DNA from: SICB01 sp037132395
GTDB lineage: Bacteria; Patescibacteriota; Saccharimonadia; CAILAD01; BJGX01
Assembly: GCA_037132395.1 (NCBI GenBank)
Contig: JBAXPC010000005.1
Coordinates: 1-26,990 of the forward strand
DNA length: 26,990 nt
Direction of reading: 5' to 3'
Shown here: piece after piece, positions 14,472 through 22,598 of the stretch
Numbering within the stretch: the stretch's first letter is position 1
How the letters are laid out: each line of letters begins with the position of its first letter
Program-made: the position numbers and the translations under genes
The notes under the pieces: model-generated
What the model was told of the DNA's origin: nothing
Databases searched by the model: none
The model's input: the letters and a program-made list of their open reading frames with translations, nothing else

Positions 14472-14501
14472 ATTATACTTCAAGCTAGGCAAAATGTTCA
14501 A
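14472..14501 (-). promoter_or_regulatory. Promoter of ftsA (leaderless type)
   Basis: The -35 TTGAAC (14496-14501), an 18-nt spacer and a perfect -10 TATAAT (14472-14477) lie on the minus strand. Only 8 nt separate the -10 from the ATG at 14463, so the transcript should start at the start codon. It is the clearest leaderless promoter in the window because both hexamers are good. Confidence 0.68.
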
Positions 14502-14504
14502 ATG

Positions 14505-15254
14505 TTAGCTGGCTATTAGCTCATAACCGTCTTTTGTTACCAGAATAGTACTCTCAAACTGGGCACTCAGCGATCCGTCTCTGGTCATGTATGTCCAGCC
14601 GTCATCGGACAGGTAAAGATCGTTAGTACCTATTGATGCAATCGGCTCAATCGCGATGGTCATTCCTGCCTCCAGAAATTCACCCTTGCCTGCGCTGCCG
14701 TAATTGGGTATAACAGGGTCTTCGTGCAGCTCGTGCCCAACGCCATGTCCCGTTAGGCTGTAGATTGGTTTAAGATTGTGTTTTCTGAGTTGATGCTCGA
14801 TGACGGAGCTAACATCTCCGACTCTTGCTCCGTGTTTAACAACCCTTAGTGCTTCCTGCAAGGCCTCGTAGCAGCCCTCGAGGAGCATCAAACCTTCACG
14901 CGATGGTTTGCCAAGGCTAATAGTGCGGGCGGCATCTGTAATCATACCTTTAAAATTAACTCCATAATCGATACCGACCAAGTCGCCGGCCTGAAGCTTG
15001 CGGCTATTTGGTATGGCATGGACGATTTCGTTATTAACCGACACACAAACACGACCCGGGAAGCCCTGGTAGCCCAAAAAAGCTGGTTTGCCGCCTCTAG
15101 AGATGGTCTCCTTTTCGGCAATGGCGTCGAGCTCTAGGCTGGTTACGCCCGTCTTGGCAGAGGCCACCAATACATCTAGGACCGCTGTCAAAATCACGCC
15201 ACTTTGGCGAATATTTTTAAGCTCTTCGGGTGATTTAATTTTATTCTTTAGCAT
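14505..15254 (-). CDS. map: Type I methionine aminopeptidase
   Basis: Cytoplasmic metalloenzyme that removes the initiator Met after deformylation. The 249-aa length fits the type Ia form with no N-terminal zinc extension. The five metal ligands are visible: Asp96 (GIDYGV), Asp107 (ITDAAR), His170 (LTGHGVGHELHEDP), Glu203 (AIEPIAS) and Glu234 (FESTIL). His79 in VHAIP and His177 complete the site. It is the last gene of the rpsU-to-map run, starting 4 nt after adk. The adk-map order is that of the classical spc ribosomal operon, but here without ribosomal genes or secY beside it. Confidence 0.97.
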   Translation of the reverse strand: MLKNKIKSPEELKNIRQSGVILTAVLDVLVASAKTGVTSLELDAIAEKETISRGGKPAFLGYQGFPGRVCVSVNNEIVHAIPNSRKLQAGDLVGIDYGVNFKGMITDAARTISLGKPSREGLMLLEGCYEALQEALRVVKHGARVGDVSSVIEHQLRKHNLKPIYSLTGHGVGHELHEDPVIPNYGSAGKGEFLEAGMTIAIEPIASIGTNDLYLSDDGWTYMTRDGSLSAQFESTILVTKDGYELIAS

Positions 15255-15258
15255 TGTA

Positions 15259-15804
15259 TTACCATCCTAGTGCAGCTTTGAGTCTGTTAAGAATTTCATC
15301 CGGGCTACCAGTAGCATCTATTGAAGCGAAGTTGTCGCGACCTCTAACACTATCGATGACCTCATGGGTCAACTCATGAAAAACCTCGATACGACGCTGG
15401 ATAGTAGATCGGATATCATCCTCGCGCCCCCTCCTGAGTAGTCGTGCTAAGGATTCTTGGTCGGAGATTTCAAGCAATATGTACTTTGATATCTCGATAC
15501 CATGAGCACTAGCGTAGGACTCCATCCAATCGGCTTGGTCGGTATCTCTCGGGAATCCATCCGTCACAATGATGCTGCCGTCCGGAAAACTCTCAAATTG
15601 CTGCTGTACTATACTATTGACCAGGTCGTAATCAACCAGGTTGCCAGCATGCAGTGCCTGGGCTACTGAAGGGTTAGTTTTGGCTCGCTCTCGGATCAAA
15701 TCACCTATACGTATAACTTCGATTTTACGCAGCTTTTGTAGCAAATCTATCTGGGTGTCTTTGCCAGATCCAGGTAAGCCGACAACGACTATCAGGTGTT
15801 TCAT
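15259..15804 (-). CDS. adk: Adenylate kinase, short form
   Basis: Nucleoside monophosphate kinase that interconverts ATP, AMP and ADP. The 181-aa protein has the P-loop GLPGSGKDTQ (9-18), where most adenylate kinases read GKGTQ, the NMP-binding RIGDLIRER (32-40), and DGFPRDTDQ (82-90). The LID is reduced to a short loop around RRGREDDIRSTIQRR, without the zinc-finger or beta insert of the ~214-aa bacterial enzyme. It resembles the short cytosolic type. UMP/CMP kinase activity cannot be excluded from sequence. Its ATG overlaps the dgkA stop (ATGA), and map follows. Confidence 0.88.
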   Translation of the reverse strand: MKHLIVVVGLPGSGKDTQIDLLQKLRKIEVIRIGDLIRERAKTNPSVAQALHAGNLVDYDLVNSIVQQQFESFPDGSIIVTDGFPRDTDQADWMESYASAHGIEISKYILLEISDQESLARLLRRGREDDIRSTIQRRIEVFHELTHEVIDSVRGRDNFASIDATGSPDEILNRLKAALGW

Positions 15805-16172
15805 TTGCTTATCAGGCCAATTAAGATTTGGTAGAACTTGGGTCCAAACACAACTGCAGCAACAACTATTGCTCCGAGCGCTGTTACAAGAACGGCCGCT
15901 GCCATCATGTCCTTGATGAGCTGGACGAGGTGGTTATTTTCCTGGCTAATCAAATCTAATGACTTTTCGATAGCAGTATTGACGATTTCAGAAAAAAAGA
16001 CCATCACAATTGAGCTAAAAACAAATAAAAACTCTATCGCAGTGACGCCCATCAGCAAAGAAAGCAAGATAGCTAATATGGCGAATCCAAGGTGTATCTT
16101 GGCATTACGCTCCGAGCTAATTACCGCCTTGAGGCCCCTGAGGGCATACTTAAAACTTGCTAGTGTGACCAT
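15801..16172 (-). CDS. dgkA: Diacylglycerol/undecaprenol kinase family protein
   Basis: Small integral membrane kinase. In Gram-positive-type bacteria this family phosphorylates undecaprenol to recycle the lipid carrier of wall synthesis. The 123-aa protein has three hydrophobic helices and the active-site block EIVNTAIEKSLDL (62-74), followed by a conserved helix ending IKDMMAAAVLV (86-96). It begins inside ybeY (13-nt overlap) and ends on the adk start. The YbeY-DgkA neighbourhood is common in Gram-positive bacteria. Undecaprenol is the likelier substrate from that comparison, which is an inference. Confidence 0.9.
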   Translation of the reverse strand: MVTLASFKYALRGLKAVISSERNAKIHLGFAILAILLSLLMGVTAIEFLFVFSSIVMVFFSEIVNTAIEKSLDLISQENNHLVQLIKDMMAAAVLVTALGAIVVAAVVFGPKFYQILIGLISK

Positions 16173-16609
16173 TTGAAATCCCTATATTTATAATCTAATG
16201 ACTCCATGATATCACTTTGCAGCTTGTCTAGGCTAGCTATTTGAGTTTTGTCCTGATGGTCGTGACCCAATAGATGCAGTGTGCCGTGCACCAAAAGCAG
16301 CGCCAGCTCAGCCTCTGAGTTAATGCCATATTCACTTGCCTGAGAAATGGCGATGTCCTTACAAATTGCAATATCACCAATCGTAGGATTCTCTGGCGTC
16401 GATTTGTAATCAAAACTCAAAACATCGGTCGGATAGTCGTTATGCGAGTAACGTTTGTTGAGCTCTCGGCTACGCTGGGAACTCACAAAAGCGACCCCTA
16501 TTTCGGCTTTTTCTGTTACAGCAGCAAATTGCGCGACAGTATCGGCTATTTTTTTGAGCTGTACATCTGGTATTTGGGTTTTTCCTTCGATAATGTAGGT
16601 AAGAGGCAT
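16160..16609 (-). CDS. ybeY: Endoribonuclease YbeY
   Basis: Zinc-dependent single-strand RNase used in 16S rRNA 3'-end maturation and ribosome quality control. The 149-aa protein carries the family signature HGTLHLLGHDH, with three His metal ligands in the spacing H-x3-H-x5-H. An upstream block of SQRSRELNKRYSHNDYPTDV ends with the conserved TDVLSFDY region. Start codon ATG 16609 lies 5 nt after the yqeY stop. It overlaps dgkA by 13 nt. Confidence 0.96.
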   Translation of the reverse strand: MPLTYIIEGKTQIPDVQLKKIADTVAQFAAVTEKAEIGVAFVSSQRSRELNKRYSHNDYPTDVLSFDYKSTPENPTIGDIAICKDIAISQASEYGINSEAELALLLVHGTLHLLGHDHQDKTQIASLDKLQSDIMESLDYKYRDFKWSH

Positions 16610-16614
16610 ACTGG

Positions 16615-17058
16615 CTAAGATAACTTTTGCTTGGTAAGCTCAGCTATTAGGCTGCCGTCAGCCTGACCAGCTGTTTTTTGGCGGACCAAACCGATAACTT
16701 TACCCATGTCAGCCATAGAGCTTGCGCCGACTTCTGCGATAGCCTCATCGACTGCTTTTGCGACGGCTTCTTCGCTCATCTGTTCAGGTAGGTACTTTTT
16801 AATGATGTCTAGTTCGGTACGTTCTTCCTCGACGAGGTCTTGGCGACCAGCGCTGTCGAACTGACTAATAGAATCTTGGTGTTTTTTTGCTTCCTTTTGC
16901 AGTACCGAAAGAGCCTCTTGCATTGTCAGATCATGACCCAGTTCTATCTTATAATTATTTAACGAGCTCTTGAGCAGGCGCAATGTAGTGGTTCTGACTT
17001 CATCGCGCAATTTCATAGCGTCCCCGATGTCAGATTCGAGCTGAGTAATCAAATCCAC
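16615..17058 (-). CDS. yqeY: GatB/YqeY domain protein
   Basis: The 147-aa protein matches the free-standing YqeY family, which shares the tRNA-binding tail domain of GatB but lacks the amidotransferase part. Visible family patterns are DAMKLRDEVRTTTLRLLKSS (residues 12-31), EERTELDIIKKYLPEQMSEE and the C-terminal MGKVIGLVRQKTAGQADGS. The exact function is not settled. The start is GTG at 17058, whose G is shared with the rpsU TAG stop, a one-base overlap, so translation is tightly coupled to S21 as in many bacteria. Confidence 0.93.
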   Translation of the reverse strand: MDLITQLESDIGDAMKLRDEVRTTTLRLLKSSLNNYKIELGHDLTMQEALSVLQKEAKKHQDSISQFDSAGRQDLVEEERTELDIIKKYLPEQMSEEAVAKAVDEAIAEVGASSMADMGKVIGLVRQKTAGQADGSLIAELTKQKLS

Positions 17059-17267
17059 TATCTTGTTCCGATTAGTTCGCGCATTTTCTGCTCTTTTCGA
17101 GCTCTTTTTCGAATGGCGACAACTCGTGCTTCAGTCTTTGATATTGGCTTTTGAAAATACTTTCTCTGACGCGCAGTAGTCAAAATACCAGATTGGATGA
17201 CCTTTTTATTAAAGCGCCTAACTAGGTTCTCTACCGATTCGTCGTCTTTTCTTGTAACTTGTAACAA
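17058..17267 (-). CDS. rpsU: 30S ribosomal protein S21
   Basis: Small basic protein of the ribosomal platform near the anti-Shine-Dalgarno region. The 69-aa product shows DDESVENLVRRFNKKVIQSG, followed by RQRKYFQKPISK and a basic C-terminal helix. The start codon is TTG at 17267, chosen because AAAGGAG lies 6 nt upstream and the reading gives the standard N-terminus. It is first of a six-gene run to map and has a strong promoter. Confidence 0.92.
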   Translation of the reverse strand: MLQVTRKDDESVENLVRRFNKKVIQSGILTTARQRKYFQKPISKTEARVVAIRKRARKEQKMRELIGTR

Positions 17268-17323
17268 TTGATGCTCCTTTAAATTATTGATTAAGGTTAT
17301 TGAAATATTTTTAAATCCGTATA

Positions 17324-17352
17324 ATTATATCTGAAAACACCAAAAAACTCAA
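17324..17352 (-). promoter_or_regulatory. Promoter of the rpsU-map operon
   Basis: The -35 TTGAGT (17347-17352), which includes the hisS stop codon, an exact 17-nt spacer and a perfect -10 TATAAT (17324-17329). It predicts a leader of about 50 nt carrying the AAAGGAG site of rpsU. Confidence 0.68.
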
Positions 17353-18617
17353 GAGCTAATCATCATCCTGAGTGTTTCTACTAGTTTGTCTTGTTTATCG
17401 ACCTGCTGATTGCCACTTGCCAAGTCCTTAATGATTACCTCCTGAAGTTTAGCCTCGCGGTCGCCAATAACTACGGCGTACTTGGCATGGCACTTGTTTG
17501 CCAGGGCCAACTGGTCGCCCATCGACTTTTTAGAGAAGTTTGCCCTAACCTTGAAGCCTTCGTCTAGTAATCTCTCACGCACCACCTCGGCGGTATCAGA
17601 CGCATTTTTTCCGATAGCAACTACAAATATGTCTGGTGGTGTTGCATCTGGAATAGTACCCATACGCTCTAATTCGAGCTTGATTCTTTCGATACCAATA
17701 CCCATGCCTACGGCGGGCGAATCCACTCCGCCCAGGTGTTTGACGAGGGCATCGTATCTGCCTCCACCACCTATACTGTCGCGTGATAGCTCGCTGTCTG
17801 AGACGAATTCAAAAACAGTATCGTTGTAGTAATCCAAGCCTCTCACCAGGCGGCTGTTTAGTTGGTACTGTATGCCACAGTTTTCTAATAGCTCCAAGAT
17901 TTTAGCAAACCGAGCTGACGATTCTGGAGACAAATAATCTAAAATTTGCGGCGAATCTTCGATGAGTCTAATAACATCCGGGTCTTTGCTGTCGAGAATG
18001 CGCAGTGGGTTGGTTTGTAGCTGTTTTTTATTGATGTCCGGTAAATCCTTGATATGATTCTTGAAGTAGTCCTGCAGTACTTCGACGTATCTTTGGCGGT
18101 CTTCAGACGAACCGATACTATTGATTGCTACCTTGTGCTTAATACCCAGACGATTAAGTAGTCTGGCTCCAAGGCTAATGACATGCACATCGCTACTAGC
18201 TGTAGGGTCGCCAAATATCTCGAGTCCGAGCTGGTGGTGTTGGCGATAACGCCCTGCCTGCGGCCTCTCGTACCTAAAATGAGGCTCGATGTAATATAGC
18301 TCGATTGGCTTTGGAAGACTATTCATGCCGTTTTCGATATAGGCCCGAACGACCCCGGCGGTACTCTCTGGCTTGAGGGTTAGGCTATTGTCAGAACGAT
18401 CTCTAAAACTATACATCTCTTTGCTGACCACCTCTGTTTCTTCCCCTACTGCCCTATTAAAAAGTTCCGTAGACTCCACTATTGGTGTAGATATCTTATC
18501 AATACCTGCAGACTGGCAAATATCAACATAAGCCTCAATGATATGAGACCAAAGTAGTTGATTGACCGGCAGGATGTCTTGCATACCTCTAGGCTTTTGG
18601 TGCTTGATTTCTGACAT
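17349..18617 (-). CDS. hisS: Histidine--tRNA ligase
   Basis: Class II synthetase that charges tRNA-His. The 422-aa length is typical. Motif 1 lies around PRGMQDILP (9-17). TLKPESTAGVVRAY (80-93) and the motif 2 region FRYERPQAGRYRQHHQ (114-129) bind ATP and the amino acid, RGLDYYNDTVFEF is the histidine-specific motif, and GGGGRYDALVKHLGG is close to motif 3. The C-terminal anticodon domain is present, from about 330. ATG 18617 has a -10 only 6 nt upstream and no ribosome site. Confidence 0.97.
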   Translation of the reverse strand: MSEIKHQKPRGMQDILPVNQLLWSHIIEAYVDICQSAGIDKISTPIVESTELFNRAVGEETEVVSKEMYSFRDRSDNSLTLKPESTAGVVRAYIENGMNSLPKPIELYYIEPHFRYERPQAGRYRQHHQLGLEIFGDPTASSDVHVISLGARLLNRLGIKHKVAINSIGSSEDRQRYVEVLQDYFKNHIKDLPDINKKQLQTNPLRILDSKDPDVIRLIEDSPQILDYLSPESSARFAKILELLENCGIQYQLNSRLVRGLDYYNDTVFEFVSDSELSRDSIGGGGRYDALVKHLGGVDSPAVGMGIGIERIKLELERMGTIPDATPPDIFVVAIGKNASDTAEVVRERLLDEGFKVRANFSKKSMGDQLALANKCHAKYAVVIGDREAKLQEVIIKDLASGNQQVDKQDKLVETLRMMISS

Positions 18618-18623
18618 AGTTAT

Positions 18624-18652
18624 ATTTTAGCGACAAATATCTAATTCAACAA
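18624..18652 (-). promoter_or_regulatory. Promoter of hisS (leaderless type)
   Basis: The -35 TTGTTG (18647-18652), an exact 17-nt spacer and a -10 TAAAAT (18624-18629) that ends 6 nt before the ATG. The rest of the 206-nt gap between recJ and hisS is AT-rich with no gene seen. Confidence 0.55.
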
Positions 18653-18823
18653 ATGTACAAAATGAACAATTTATTTAATATAGTCTTATCAGATACAATA
18701 TGCATTTACTATCTGTAATAGCTTTTTTGAGTAATTTATTATATGAATACTAGCTATCAGCCCGCTATATTATCAGATTAGCTCTGTATGCTTTAACTGT
18801 TTGGTTCACAGTAGCGAATAATT

Positions 18824-20503
18824 TTAGTGTTCATAAAGCTTAATATCAATTATTTCTAATTGGTGACTGCGACGGTTTTGCCAAATGTTTTCGGATAGCT
18901 CAAAGACTAGTTCAATTGTTTGTCCAGCCTCAAGCCAGCGATAAGTACTAGCCATACTAAAGCCAATCGCAATATGCTTACCACCGGCGGAGTCTGCTAA
19001 TTGAAGCCTGAGGTGTGAGGCATCGCTACCAACCAGCCTAACTTGTTCGACTAAATATATCGAATGGAAATGAGGTTTTTTGTTGCCACTACCAAAAGGA
19101 GCAAGCCTGTTGATTTCGTCGTAAACTTCAATACTAGCCGCCCCGGTGGCAAGCTTGATGCCGATTTGGATTGTCTTGAAATTATTCTTGGCATCCATGT
19201 TGGCTATAGCGTATTGGTTGATTCGGTAACGAAGTTCTTGTATCCTATCGGTCTTTAGCTTGAGACCGGCAGCAAAGCTATGTCCACCGCAGCTTTCTAA
19301 AAATTCCTCACAGCTACGGATGGCTGCTATGATATCGAATGATCCGTAGCTACGGGCAGAACCCTTTGATAACTCGCCAAGTTCCTGAAGTATAATGGTT
19401 GGCTTATGCCATTTTTCAGATATCTTGCTTGCTACTATACCTACTACGCCATGCGACCAATCGGGGCTCGATAATACCAATATAGGGTCTTTTTTGTACT
19501 TCTTGGCTTGCTCGCTACAACCGGCCAGAATACTCTTGGTATCTGCTTGTCTTGTGGAGTTTAGCTCGCCTAGCTCGAAGGCGATTGTTTTGGCTTCTTC
19601 GGCATCACTGCTAGTTAGCAAATCTAAGGCTTTCTTGGCATGAGCCAAGCGTCCGGCTGCGTTAAGCCTAGGGCCTATTTTAAAGCCCAAATCTGTCTCT
19701 GTCGCAGAGCTAATATCCATAGCACAGTTTTCGGCTAGGGCGATTAGTCCTTGACGGCGGGTTTTTCTAAGCACCCTAAGCCCGTAGCTAGCCAGAACTC
19801 TATTGTCGTTTGTGAGCGGGACTACATCGCAAATTGTACCAAGAGCAACAAGATCTAACAGCCACTTCTGCTGTCCAGAATTAATTAGCTTGGTTTTTTT
19901 TGCAATTGCTCGGACCAAATAAAAAGCTACTCCTACGCCAGCCAAATCTCGTAGAGTACTGTCCTTGTCAAGCTTCGGATTGACACAAGCTACAATCCCC
20001 TTTGGCGCGCCGCCATCGGGTTCGTGGTGGTCGGTAATAATCAGGTCAATGCCAACATCTTTGGCTGTTTTAGCCTGAAGGTGAGCTGTGGTACCGCAAT
20101 CGACAGTGATTATTAGGTCGTTTTTTTGCTCTTTGAGCTTCTCGATGGCACTGGAGTTGAGACCGTAGCCTTCCTCGAACCTATCTGGAATATATAGCGA
20201 TACTTTTACTCCCATCATATCGAAGGCATCATAGAGCAGAGCCGACGAGCTCAAGCCATCGATATCGTAATCGCCATAGATTACAATTTTTTCTTTTTTA
20301 TTTATTGCTTGGACGATTCTTGCTACAGCTTTTGACATGCCTGAGAGCTCAAAAGGGTCAGTTAGGCCTTTATCGTAATCTGGCTTCAGAAAAATATCGG
20401 CTTGCTTGTTTGTTAGGCCGCGCTTTTTGAGGAGTTGTTTTGTGATATCAGGATCTTCTGATAACTCGATTGCTAATGAGGTATCCCACACTGTTTTCTG
20501 CAT
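18824..20503 (-). CDS. recJ: Single-stranded-DNA-specific exonuclease RecJ
   Basis: 5'-3' exonuclease of the DHH superfamily used in recombination and repair. The 559-aa protein has the metal-binding motifs IYGDYDIDGLSS (75-86), VDCGTTA (134-140) and ITDHHEPDGG (156-165). The middle part carries FKIGPRLNAAGRL, a RecJ-specific block, and the DHHA1 region holds SCGGHSFAAGLKL. The C-terminal OB-like domain is present, ending IIDIKLYEH. ATG 20503 has TAGACT six nt upstream and no ribosome site. Confidence 0.96.
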   Translation of the reverse strand: MQKTVWDTSLAIELSEDPDITKQLLKKRGLTNKQADIFLKPDYDKGLTDPFELSGMSKAVARIVQAINKKEKIVIYGDYDIDGLSSSALLYDAFDMMGVKVSLYIPDRFEEGYGLNSSAIEKLKEQKNDLIITVDCGTTAHLQAKTAKDVGIDLIITDHHEPDGGAPKGIVACVNPKLDKDSTLRDLAGVGVAFYLVRAIAKKTKLINSGQQKWLLDLVALGTICDVVPLTNDNRVLASYGLRVLRKTRRQGLIALAENCAMDISSATETDLGFKIGPRLNAAGRLAHAKKALDLLTSSDAEEAKTIAFELGELNSTRQADTKSILAGCSEQAKKYKKDPILVLSSPDWSHGVVGIVASKISEKWHKPTIILQELGELSKGSARSYGSFDIIAAIRSCEEFLESCGGHSFAAGLKLKTDRIQELRYRINQYAIANMDAKNNFKTIQIGIKLATGAASIEVYDEINRLAPFGSGNKKPHFHSIYLVEQVRLVGSDASHLRLQLADSAGGKHIAIGFSMASTYRWLEAGQTIELVFELSENIWQNRRSHQLEIIDIKLYEH

Positions 20504-20509
20504 AAATAT

Positions 20510-20515
20510 AGTCTA
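20510..20515 (-). promoter_or_regulatory. Possible -10 box of recJ (leaderless type)
   Basis: TAGACT on the minus strand ends 6 nt before the recJ ATG. It matches four of six consensus bases and no good -35 is seen, so support is weak by itself; position is as in hisS and ftsA. Confidence 0.3.
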
Positions 20516-20555
20516 AACTAAATAATCATAAAATACTAAAGTACGCTACTGTAAA

Positions 20556-20729
20556 TTATTGCATAAAAAAATCTGAGCTAGATCTGGGCTTAAAACCAGC
20601 TGGAGCGCTTGCAACATATTGCCTGCGACCGTCTTGTAAAAATCTCTTGGTATCTTCGAGTTTTGATTCTTTGCTAAATATAAAGTCCGTGTAGCGGACT
20701 GTTTTGATTATTTTTTGTATTTGTTTCAT
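20556..20729 (-). CDS. 57-aa small hypothetical protein
   Basis: An intact frame of 57 codons from ATG 20729 to TAA 20556 fills most of the 295-nt gap between the winged-helix gene and recJ. The protein starts MKQIQKIIKTVRYTDFIFSK, is basic and soluble, and ends in a Ser-rich tail with DFFMQ. A GTAAGG purine stretch lies 7-12 nt before the ATG. It is 69 nt downstream of the winged-helix gene on the same strand, so cotranscription is possible. I recognise no family. Evidence is the complete frame, a plausible ribosome site and an otherwise empty interval; chance cannot be ruled out. Confidence 0.55.
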   Translation of the reverse strand: MKQIQKIIKTVRYTDFIFSKESKLEDTKRFLQDGRRQYVASAPAGFKPRSSSDFFMQ

Positions 20730-20798
20730 TTTTTTACCTTACTTTTATTTTTTATTATTATTTTTGTTAAAACCTACTACTAATAACACTAATCTACA

Positions 20799-21071
20799 TC
20801 ACGACCTCTTGTTGGATGTCTTTAGCACCATACCTTGCAGCTCTTTGAACAATATAAAGTTTTGGTTGACTCCATAGACCTTGGTATTAGCTTCTTTATA
20901 AGCCTTAAGATAGCCTATTTTTTCGAGCCGTACTAGCTCTCGACTGACATTACCTGGGTCTTCTCGGGTAATTTTAGCAAGCCCTCGAATATGTACACGG
21001 TAATCTGGATATTTACTAAATAGTGTAATTATCTTGCGTCTGGTTTTGGAAGTGATGAAATACTGTAACAT
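20799..21071 (-). CDS. Winged-helix DNA-binding protein
   Basis: A predicted transcription regulator of 90 aa. It begins MLQYFITSKTRRKIITLF, followed by YRVHIRGLAKITREDPGNVSRELVRL with the helix-turn-helix (about 28-52), and a wing KIGYLKAYKEANTKVYGVN. This layout matches the ArsR-like winged helices often linked to archaeal or CPR nucleotidyltransferase genes, ending in a dimerising helix with FKELQGMVLKT. Start chosen at ATG 21071 because AGAGG lies 8 nt upstream; a longer frame from 21137 lacks this and would add 22 odd hydrophobic residues. It is divergent from the zinc-ribbon gene at 21179. Its target is unknown. Confidence 0.8.
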   Translation of the reverse strand: MLQYFITSKTRRKIITLFSKYPDYRVHIRGLAKITREDPGNVSRELVRLEKIGYLKAYKEANTKVYGVNQNFILFKELQGMVLKTSNKRS

Positions 21072-21178
21072 TTGTTTTACCTCTGTTAATACTAGTTTAT
21101 AACAGCTCGGTAAAAATAACAACACTTTTTGAAGCATAACTTTTGTGCTAAAATTGTTAGCATAACCAAAACTTATGA

Positions 21179-21694
21179 ATGGATAGATATTGCCCAGAAT
21201 GTAACTCGACTATGACGCCAAGCCTGGTGGGCTATTTGTGCTCTAATTGTGGTAATACGCAACGGTTTTATACTGATTCCGGAGTAATGCCTGCCAACCC
21301 GTCACCTATGCCCGTACATGTCTCTAACCCACTACCTAGCCAACCAACCGAGACCAGTAATAAAGTCTCATCAGACAACAAGCTTCAATCTACCCTCAAA
21401 AGGCTCATGGTACCAGAGCTGCCCCCGCCCCATAGTCACGACCAATCAGCCAGCTACCTCGACAGCATATCAAGACCTAGCGACACCAGTGGTATCGCAT
21501 GTATCAGTGGCGTGCTTGACTCTAGTGGCCCTGCCAATCATCAGAGTCCGGAAACGGCAGGTAGTGCAATGCCCACACCAATTATTGCCAAAGACAATTC
21601 GTCGACCTGGCTCTTGGTAGGCCTCATTATAATGCTGCTGCTGGTAGCTGGCTTTATAGCCTACATGCTCACCGTCGGCGCAGTAACTATTTAA
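21179..21694 (+). CDS. Zinc-ribbon protein with C-terminal membrane anchor
   Basis: The 171-aa protein has an N-terminal zinc ribbon, Cys5-Pro-Glu-Cys8 and Cys21-Ser-Asn-Cys24, then about 110 residues rich in Pro, Ser, Thr and Asn, predicted disordered, and a hydrophobic helix SSTWLLVGLIIMLLLVAGF near 141-164. It ends soon after the helix. The ribbon is expected in the cytoplasm on a flexible stalk. The role is unknown. The start is ATG 21179; an ATG four bases upstream is out of frame and stops after three codons. Its stop overlaps the convergent secF stop by 8 nt. Confidence 0.75.
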   Translation: MDRYCPECNSTMTPSLVGYLCSNCGNTQRFYTDSGVMPANPSPMPVHVSNPLPSQPTETSNKVSSDNKLQSTLKRLMVPELPPPHSHDQSASYLDSISRPSDTSGIACISGVLDSSGPANHQSPETAGSAMPTPIIAKDNSSTWLLVGLIIMLLLVAGFIAYMLTVGAVTI

Positions 21695-22598
21695 TAGCTT
21701 TTGCCTTTTTGATTTTCCAGTTATTATAAACCACCAAGAGTGGTGAGGCGTTGAAGATTGACGAATAAGTACCAGATATAATACCAATCAGTAGTGCCAG
21801 AATGAAGTACTTGATGCTCTCTCCGCCAAACAAGTAAAACGCCAGGAGCACTATAATTACAGTGATAGAGGTATTTAGCGACCGAGCCAGAGTTTCGTTA
21901 ATAGAGATATTGACGACCTCTTCGAACGGCTGGTTAAGGCGCCTGAGGTTTTCGCGAATTCTGTCATAAACCACAATCGTATCGTGCACCGAAAAGCCAA
22001 TAACGGTTAAAATAGCCGTCACGAACAAGGCATCAATCTGAATACCAAAGAAATGCCCTAGAATCGCAAAGGTTCCAAGTACAAATAAAGCATCATGTAG
22101 CAACGCAATAATTGCTGTGGCTCCGAAGCTCCAAGGGCTAACAGGCGGAGGCGTATTACGGAAGGCAAACGCGATATATAGAAGTATCGCCAGCGAAGCC
22201 ATTGCGACTCCTACAATTGCGCTTCTGGTGATATCGCGACTAACAGCAGGCCCAACAGAGCTAAAGGATGTTTCGCTAAGCGATTGCTGGGTAAGAAGCG
22301 TTCTAATATTTTGCCTAATTTGCTGGGAATCGCCGAGCTCTTTATCGAGTCCTTGGTCGCTATAGCGCACCAAAAGCCTATCATTGCCACTGGTCGTTAC
22401 GGTAATGTCTTTGACTCCTACCTTTGCCACTATATCATGCAGCTGAGATTGTGTGGTTTGTCCTGAAACTTCGAGTTCTTGCCCACCTGTAAAATCGATT
22501 CCTGGCTTTAGCCCCCAAACAAAAAGTGCGATTGTGCCTGGTAACACCAATAGTATCGATATCATAAACCATATTTTGCGTTTGCCGACGATGTTCAT
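21687..22598 (-). CDS. secF: Protein translocase subunit SecF
   Basis: Membrane subunit that, with SecD, uses the proton-motive force to help SecYEG release exported proteins. The 303-aa protein has a first transmembrane helix (about 7-29), the SecF motif KPGIDFTGGQ (31-40), a short periplasmic-type domain, and five C-terminal helices with SVGPAVSRDI, GFSVHDTIVVYDRIRENLR and LARSLNTSIT. Its ATG overlaps the secD stop by four bases (ATGA). It converges with the zinc-ribbon gene. Confidence 0.96.
   Translation of the reverse strand: MNIVGKRKIWFMISILLVLPGTIALFVWGLKPGIDFTGGQELEVSGQTTQSQLHDIVAKVGVKDITVTTSGNDRLLVRYSDQGLDKELGDSQQIRQNIRTLLTQQSLSETSFSSVGPAVSRDITRSAIVGVAMASLAILLYIAFAFRNTPPPVSPWSFGATAIIALLHDALFVLGTFAILGHFFGIQIDALFVTAILTVIGFSVHDTIVVYDRIRENLRRLNQPFEEVVNISINETLARSLNTSITVIIVLLAFYLFGGESIKYFILALLIGIISGTYSSIFNASPLLVVYNNWKIKKAKAIK

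Noticed and set aside
17349..18617. UGA recoded as glycine (code 25)
   Set aside because: hisS, dgkA and priA end at TGA where the family length ends, and glycines use GGN codons.
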